Assembly (NCBI GenBank): GCA_023388075.1
Contig: JAEWGX010000121.1
Span: 1 to 45,263 of the forward strand
Reading direction: 5' to 3'
Origin: Pseudomonadota bacterium
GTDB lineage: Bacteria > Pseudomonadota > Gammaproteobacteria > Burkholderiales > Burkholderiaceae_E
DNA: 45,263 bases
Made by a program: the position numbers and the translations under genes
Notes under the pieces: generated by a model
What the model was told of the DNA's origin: nothing
The model's input: the letters and a program-made list of their open reading frames with translations, nothing else
Database searches by the model: none
Shown here: positions 42,248-45,263 of the stretch, piece by piece
Layout: every line of letters starts with the position of its first letter
Position numbering within the stretch: the first letter of the stretch is position 1

Positions 42248-42387
42248 ACCCGGCCTGATGCCTGCCGGAGCGTGAGCCGCCTCGTCCGGACCAAGGCCCG
42301 GAGCCGCTCGCGTCACCCCGACAGGCCGCCTTCCACGCCGGCCGCCGCGGACCTGTCCAGGTTCGCGGCGGTCGCGCAGGAGACCTC

Positions 42388-42936
42388 ATGTCCTCGACCC
42401 TGACCTTCATCCCGCGCGTCACGCGCGCGATCGACCGCTTCGCGGATGCCTGCGGATGGCTCGTTTCCTGGCTGATCATCCCGATGGTGCTGTCCCTGGT
42501 CTACGAAGTGGTGGCCCGCTACTTCTTCAACATGCCGACCATCTGGGCCTACGACATGACCTTCATCCTGTACGGCACCTTCTTCATGCTGGGCGCCGCC
42601 TACACCCTGATGAAGAAGGGCCACATCCGCACCGACATCCTGTACGCCAACTGGTCCCCGCGCCGGCAGGGCATCGTCGATGCGATCTGCTACCTGGTGT
42701 TCTTCTTCCCCGCGATCGGTGTCTTCACCTGGCTCGGCTGGAGCTTCTTCAGCAAGAGCTTCGGACAGGACGAACGCTTCGTCACCAGCCCGTGGATGCC
42801 GGCAGCCTGGCCGCTCAAGTTCATGATCCCGCTCGCCGGCCTGCTGCTCCTGATCCAGGGCCTGTCGGAGGTGCTGAAGAGCTTCTACGCCGTGAAGACC
42901 AATCGCTGGCCGGATGCCGCGGAGAAGGCGGAATGA
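42388..42936 (+). CDS. dctQ: TRAP transporter small permease subunit
   Basis: A 182-residue inner-membrane protein with four hydrophobic segments (around WLVSWLIIPMVLSLVYEVVA, FILYGTFFMLGAAYTL, AICYLVFFFPAIGVFTWLG and LKFMIPLAGLLLLIQGL), the DctQ layout. The conserved RYFFNMPTIWAYDM and LMKKGHIRTDILY are typical of the keto-acid/aromatic TRAP group. GGAGA precedes the ATG. It works as the small partner of the DctM subunit and the periplasmic receptor; the gap of 140 bases after dctP contains no gene. Confidence 0.92.
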   Translation: MSSTLTFIPRVTRAIDRFADACGWLVSWLIIPMVLSLVYEVVARYFFNMPTIWAYDMTFILYGTFFMLGAAYTLMKKGHIRTDILYANWSPRRQGIVDAICYLVFFFPAIGVFTWLGWSFFSKSFGQDERFVTSPWMPAAWPLKFMIPLAGLLLLIQGLSEVLKSFYAVKTNRWPDAAEKAE

Positions 42937-43015
42937 GCGCCACTGCCCGGCTGCCCGAGCGGACCGCGATTCCCCCTCGGAGAGGACGTCTTGCTGGCGA
43001 CAGGAGGACGGCCGA

Positions 43016-44347
43016 GTGACCACCGAGTGGCTGAGCCCCGAGTGGTGGGGCATCGTCTCGCTGATGGTGCTCTTCGGCGCCATCTTCATCGGCTTTCCCA
43101 TCGCCTTCACGCTGGTCTTCGTCGCGCTGACCTTCGGATACTTCGTCCTGGGGCCGCTCGCGCTCTACCTCATGACCCTGCAGGTGTTCTCCGTGATGAA
43201 GGACACCTCGCTCGCCGCGGTGCCCTTCTTCCTGTTCATGGGGTACCTGCTCGAGCAATCCGGGCTGATGGAGCGGCTCTTCCGCGCGATCCAGCTCATG
43301 CTGGCCGGCCTGCGCGGCTCCCTCTACCTGGCCGTGCTGCTCACCGCGACAGTCTTCGCGGCGGCCACCGGAATCGTCGGCTCCTCCGTGACGCTGCTCG
43401 GCGTCATGGCCGCCCCGACCATGAACCGAAGCGGCTACAGCGTTCGGCTGAGCGCGGGCGCCATCACCGCGGGAGGAACGCTGGGCATCCTCATCCCCCC
43501 GTCCATCATGCTGATCGTGATGGGGCCGGTCGTCGGCGTGCCGGCCACGGATCTCTTCGCCGCCGCCGTCTTTCCGGGTCTCTTGCTGGCCGGCCTCTAC
43601 ATCGTCTATTGCCTGGTGCGCTGCCACGTCAACCCGGCACTCGGACCGGCGCTGCCCATGGAGGAGCGCGCAGACTCCTGGGTGACAGTGGCGAGGGAGT
43701 TCGTGCTGGGCTGCCTGCCCATCGTCATCGTCATCATGGCGACCCTCGGCGTGATCCTCGTCGGCATCGCCACCCCGACCGATGCAGGGGCAGTCGGCGC
43801 GTTCGCCGTCTTCATCCTGACCCTGGTCTACCGGCGGCTGACCTGGAAGAAGCTTCGCCAGGCGATGATGTCCACCCTCGAGGTCTCCAGCATGATCCTG
43901 CTGCTGGTGGCGGCCTCCAACTTCTTCGGCGCCGTGTTCTCGCGCCTGGGCAGCCCGACGCTCATCGCCGAATCCCTGCTGACGCTCAGCTACTCGCCCA
44001 CCGTCATGCTCCTGATCATCCTGGCGATCATCTTCGTGCTGGGCTGGCCGCTGGAGTGGGTGCCCATCGTCCTGATCGTGATCCCGATCCTGCTGCCGCT
44101 GGTGGACAAGCTGGGGATCGACAAGGTGTGGTTCTGCATCCTCGTCGCCGTGTGCCTGCAGACGGCGTGGCTGTCGCCGCCGGTGGCCCTGTCGGCGTAC
44201 TTCCTGAAGGGTGTCGTGCCGACCTGGCCGCTGAAGGACATCTACTTCGGGATGATGCAGTTCATGGTGCTGCAAGTGATCGGGCTGCTCATGGTGCTGG
44301 CCTGGCCCGAGATCGCGCTGTGGCTGCCGGGGGTGCTGCGGGAGTGA
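43016..44347 (+). CDS. dctM: TRAP transporter large permease subunit
   Basis: A 443-residue inner-membrane protein with about 12-13 hydrophobic segments, the transport channel of the TRAP system. DctM motifs include AAVPFFLFMGYLLEQSGLMERL, TGIVGSSVTLLGVMAAPTM, ITAGGTLGILIPPSIMLIV, IATPTDAGAVGAF and a final TAWLSPPVALSAYFLKGV. The GTG start at 43016 follows AGGAGG eight bases upstream; the longer open frame overlapping dctQ lacks a site and homologous N-terminus. Starts 79 bases after dctQ. Confidence 0.93.
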   Translation: MTTEWLSPEWWGIVSLMVLFGAIFIGFPIAFTLVFVALTFGYFVLGPLALYLMTLQVFSVMKDTSLAAVPFFLFMGYLLEQSGLMERLFRAIQLMLAGLRGSLYLAVLLTATVFAAATGIVGSSVTLLGVMAAPTMNRSGYSVRLSAGAITAGGTLGILIPPSIMLIVMGPVVGVPATDLFAAAVFPGLLLAGLYIVYCLVRCHVNPALGPALPMEERADSWVTVAREFVLGCLPIVIVIMATLGVILVGIATPTDAGAVGAFAVFILTLVYRRLTWKKLRQAMMSTLEVSSMILLLVAASNFFGAVFSRLGSPTLIAESLLTLSYSPTVMLLIILAIIFVLGWPLEWVPIVLIVIPILLPLVDKLGIDKVWFCILVAVCLQTAWLSPPVALSAYFLKGVVPTWPLKDIYFGMMQFMVLQVIGLLMVLAWPEIALWLPGVLRE

Positions 44348-44405
44348 AGCGCGGGCGGTGCGGATCCCGGCCCGCCTGACGGCGGCCCGGGCCAGCCCCC
44401 GTTAC

Positions 44406-44437
44406 ACTAGCGCGCATCGAGGACTAGCGCGCACTAG
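44406..44437. repeat. CTAG-rich direct repeats upstream of hns
   Basis: ACTAGCGCGCA occurs at 44406-44416 and 44423-44433, 17 bases apart, and a third ACTAG begins at 44433. CTAG is rare in bacterial DNA, so three copies in 32 bases stand out. They lie 31-62 bases before the hns start codon and could be a regulator site or part of its promoter. Confidence 0.5.
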
Positions 44438-44467
44438 CCGATCCAACGAATCCCCAGCAGGAACCCC

Positions 44468-44791
44468 ATGGCCACCTACCGCGACATCATCAAGCAGATC
44501 GACCAGCTGACCAAGGAAGCCGAGAAGGCCCGACAGTCCGAGGTCGCGGCCGTCGTGGCGGATATCCGCGCCAAGATGGCGGAGTACGGCATCACCCTGA
44601 ACGACATCGCCGGCAAGGCTGGCGGGTCCGGGCGCAAGGGCCGGAAGCGCGCAACCGGCGCCAGGGCGTCCAAGTCGCCTCCCAAGTATCGTGGGAGCAA
44701 GGGCGAGTTGTGGTCCGGCCGGGGACGGCGCCCCAACTGGGTGCAGGAAGAGCTGGCGAAGGGCAAGACGCTGGAGGATCTGCGGATCTGA
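44468..44791 (+). CDS. H-NS family nucleoid protein
   Basis: A 107-residue H-NS-type protein of the betaproteobacterial group. The N-terminal helical oligomerisation region (YRDIIKQIDQLTKEAEKAR to IRAKMAEYGITLNDI) is joined by a basic, Gly-rich linker (residues about 48-68) to the DNA-binding C-terminus PPKYRGSKGELWSGRGRRPNWV, with the AT-hook-like RGRRP loop that enters the minor groove. It silences AT-rich, often horizontally acquired DNA. It is preceded by CTAG-rich repeats that may be regulatory. Confidence 0.93.
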   Translation: MATYRDIIKQIDQLTKEAEKARQSEVAAVVADIRAKMAEYGITLNDIAGKAGGSGRKGRKRATGARASKSPPKYRGSKGELWSGRGRRPNWVQEELAKGKTLEDLRI

Positions 44792-44821
44792 GCCGGCTGA
44801 TGCCGGTGTGCAAGGATGCGA

Positions 44822-44837
44822 CGTGACATTCGTCACG
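44822..44837. promoter_or_regulatory. CRP-like palindrome 1 upstream of lipoprotein gene
   Basis: CGTGAC-ATTC-GTCACG is a perfect palindrome and reads GTGA-N6-TCAC, the core of the CRP/FNR-family consensus TGTGA-N6-TCACA. It is centred 41 bases upstream of a second site of the same form (44863-44878), four helical turns away. Confidence 0.55.
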
Positions 44838-44862
44838 CGACAGATGTTCCTTTCTCCGTCAA

Positions 44863-44878
44863 TGTGACTCGAATCACT
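44863..44878. promoter_or_regulatory. CRP-like palindrome 2 upstream of lipoprotein gene
   Basis: TGTGA-CTCGAA-TCACT matches the CRP consensus TGTGA-N6-TCACA at all but the last base. It lies about 65 bases before the lipoprotein start. With the site at 44822-44837 it forms a phased pair, suggesting control by a CRP-type regulator in the hns-lipoprotein gap. Confidence 0.6.
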
Positions 44879-44942
44879 GCGGCGACCGTTCGTCGGCTGG
44901 AGACTGCCGGTTCTCGGACCACAGCCTCTCTCCCAGCCGCAG

Positions 44943-45263
44943 ATGAACCGCGTTTCCCGCTTCTCCTCCCGCCAGTCCCCTGCCCGACTTCCGCTCCCGA
45001 AGGCCATTGGAAACCTGGCCCCGGCGCTCTTGGTATCCGCCTTGATCGTGTCGGGATGTGGAGGCGGCGGCAGCGACGATTCGACCGCGGTCGCGGCGGC
45101 GCAGCAGGATCCCGCGGCCTACGAGAACGTGAGTCCCCGGCCGGAGCAGGACCCGGGCGCGCAGGCCTTGCCGCCGGACGATGGCGGCGCCGTGCCGCCC
45201 ACCGAGCCACCCGCTCCAGCGCCCGAGCCGGCGCCCGAGCCGGCGCCCGAACCACCTCCGGCG
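44943..45263 (+). CDS. Lipoprotein with Pro/Ala/Glu repeats (truncated by window end)
   Basis: An open frame of at least 107 codons running off the window. The N-terminus is a lipoprotein signal: basic start, hydrophobic stretch APALLVSALIVSG and lipobox VSGC (Cys39), then Gly4 and a polar spacer. Residues from about 90 on are PAPE/PEP repeats, a typical extended periplasmic spacer. The ATG at 44943 follows a weak site (GCCGCAG). The functional domain lies beyond the window. The opposite strand is also open here because of composition, but lacks comparable signals. Confidence 0.75.
   Translation, partial: MNRVSRFSSRQSPARLPLPKAIGNLAPALLVSALIVSGCGGGGSDDSTAVAAAQQDPAAYENVSPRPEQDPGAQALPPDDGGAVPPTEPPAPAPEPAPEPAPEPPPA
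45219..45254 (+). repeat. 12-base tandem repeats encoding PAPE-type units
   Basis: GCGCCCGAGCCG occurs at 45219-45230 and 45231-45242, with a diverged third copy at 45243-45254. It encodes the Ala-Pro-Glu-Pro spacer of the lipoprotein and may continue beyond the window. Confidence 0.75.

Noticed and set aside
44351..44375. GCGGGC/GCCCGC hairpin just after dctM as a terminator
   Set aside because: The six-pair stem has a 13-base loop and no T-run; in DNA this GC-rich such stems are frequent.

Overview
The window reads as high-GC betaproteobacterial chromosome, most likely Burkholderiales. The clues are two Bug/TctC-type solute receptors, a Burkholderia-style H-NS protein, IclR, LysR and GntR regulators beside catabolic genes, and dense coding with GC-rich third positions. 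No rRNA, tRNA, CRISPR array, transposase or integrase was found. No stretch longer than about 300 bases lacks a gene.

Region 1 (1-9,000) is a catabolic cluster. It begins with the 3' end of an FAD aromatic hydroxylase, followed by an SDR dehydrogenase, a beta-keto acid cleavage enzyme (DUF849), a C-C hydrolase-like alpha/beta hydrolase, a Bug receptor, a GntR/FCD regulator, an NDP-forming acyl-CoA synthetase, a thiolase-like protein without the usual Cys, and its DUF35 partner. From about 170 to 9,000 the GC content is clearly lower than in the flanks, which suggests an acquired block. Two palindromes of the form TGAT-N5-ATCA may be operators of a shared regulator.

Region 2 (9,000-20,700) has very high GC. 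It holds maleylacetate reductase, a YghA-like SDR, a Cys-rich zinc protein, an RND pump (adaptor plus transporter, no outer-membrane factor), an alpha/beta hydrolase, a membrane protein, a small orphan protein, a long disordered protein and a thioredoxin.

Region 3 (20,700-29,700) holds a MalT-type LuxR ATPase divergent from a complete branched-chain-amino-acid-type ABC operon (receptor, two ATPases, two permeases) that ends in an alpha/beta hydrolase. G6 boxes lie between the two units, and a strong two-way hairpin closes the operon.

Region 4 (29,700-38,100) looks like stress and housekeeping: a three-gene DUF3618/holin-like membrane operon, a stand-alone LigD-type polymerase domain, a PRC-barrel protein, a LysR regulator, a NYN plus OST-HTH protein, an outer-membrane barrel and GlgC.

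Region 5 (38,100-44,350) is a second catabolic/uptake module: a TauD/TfdA-type dioxygenase, an IclR regulator, a Bug receptor and a DctPQM TRAP transporter. The dioxygenase and Bug promoters share a 54-bp homologous segment, each with two GTTC-N8-GAAC palindromes 20 bp apart and the -10 at the same distance. This is a well-defined predicted IclR regulon. The window closes with hns, two CRP-like palindromes and a truncated lipoprotein gene.
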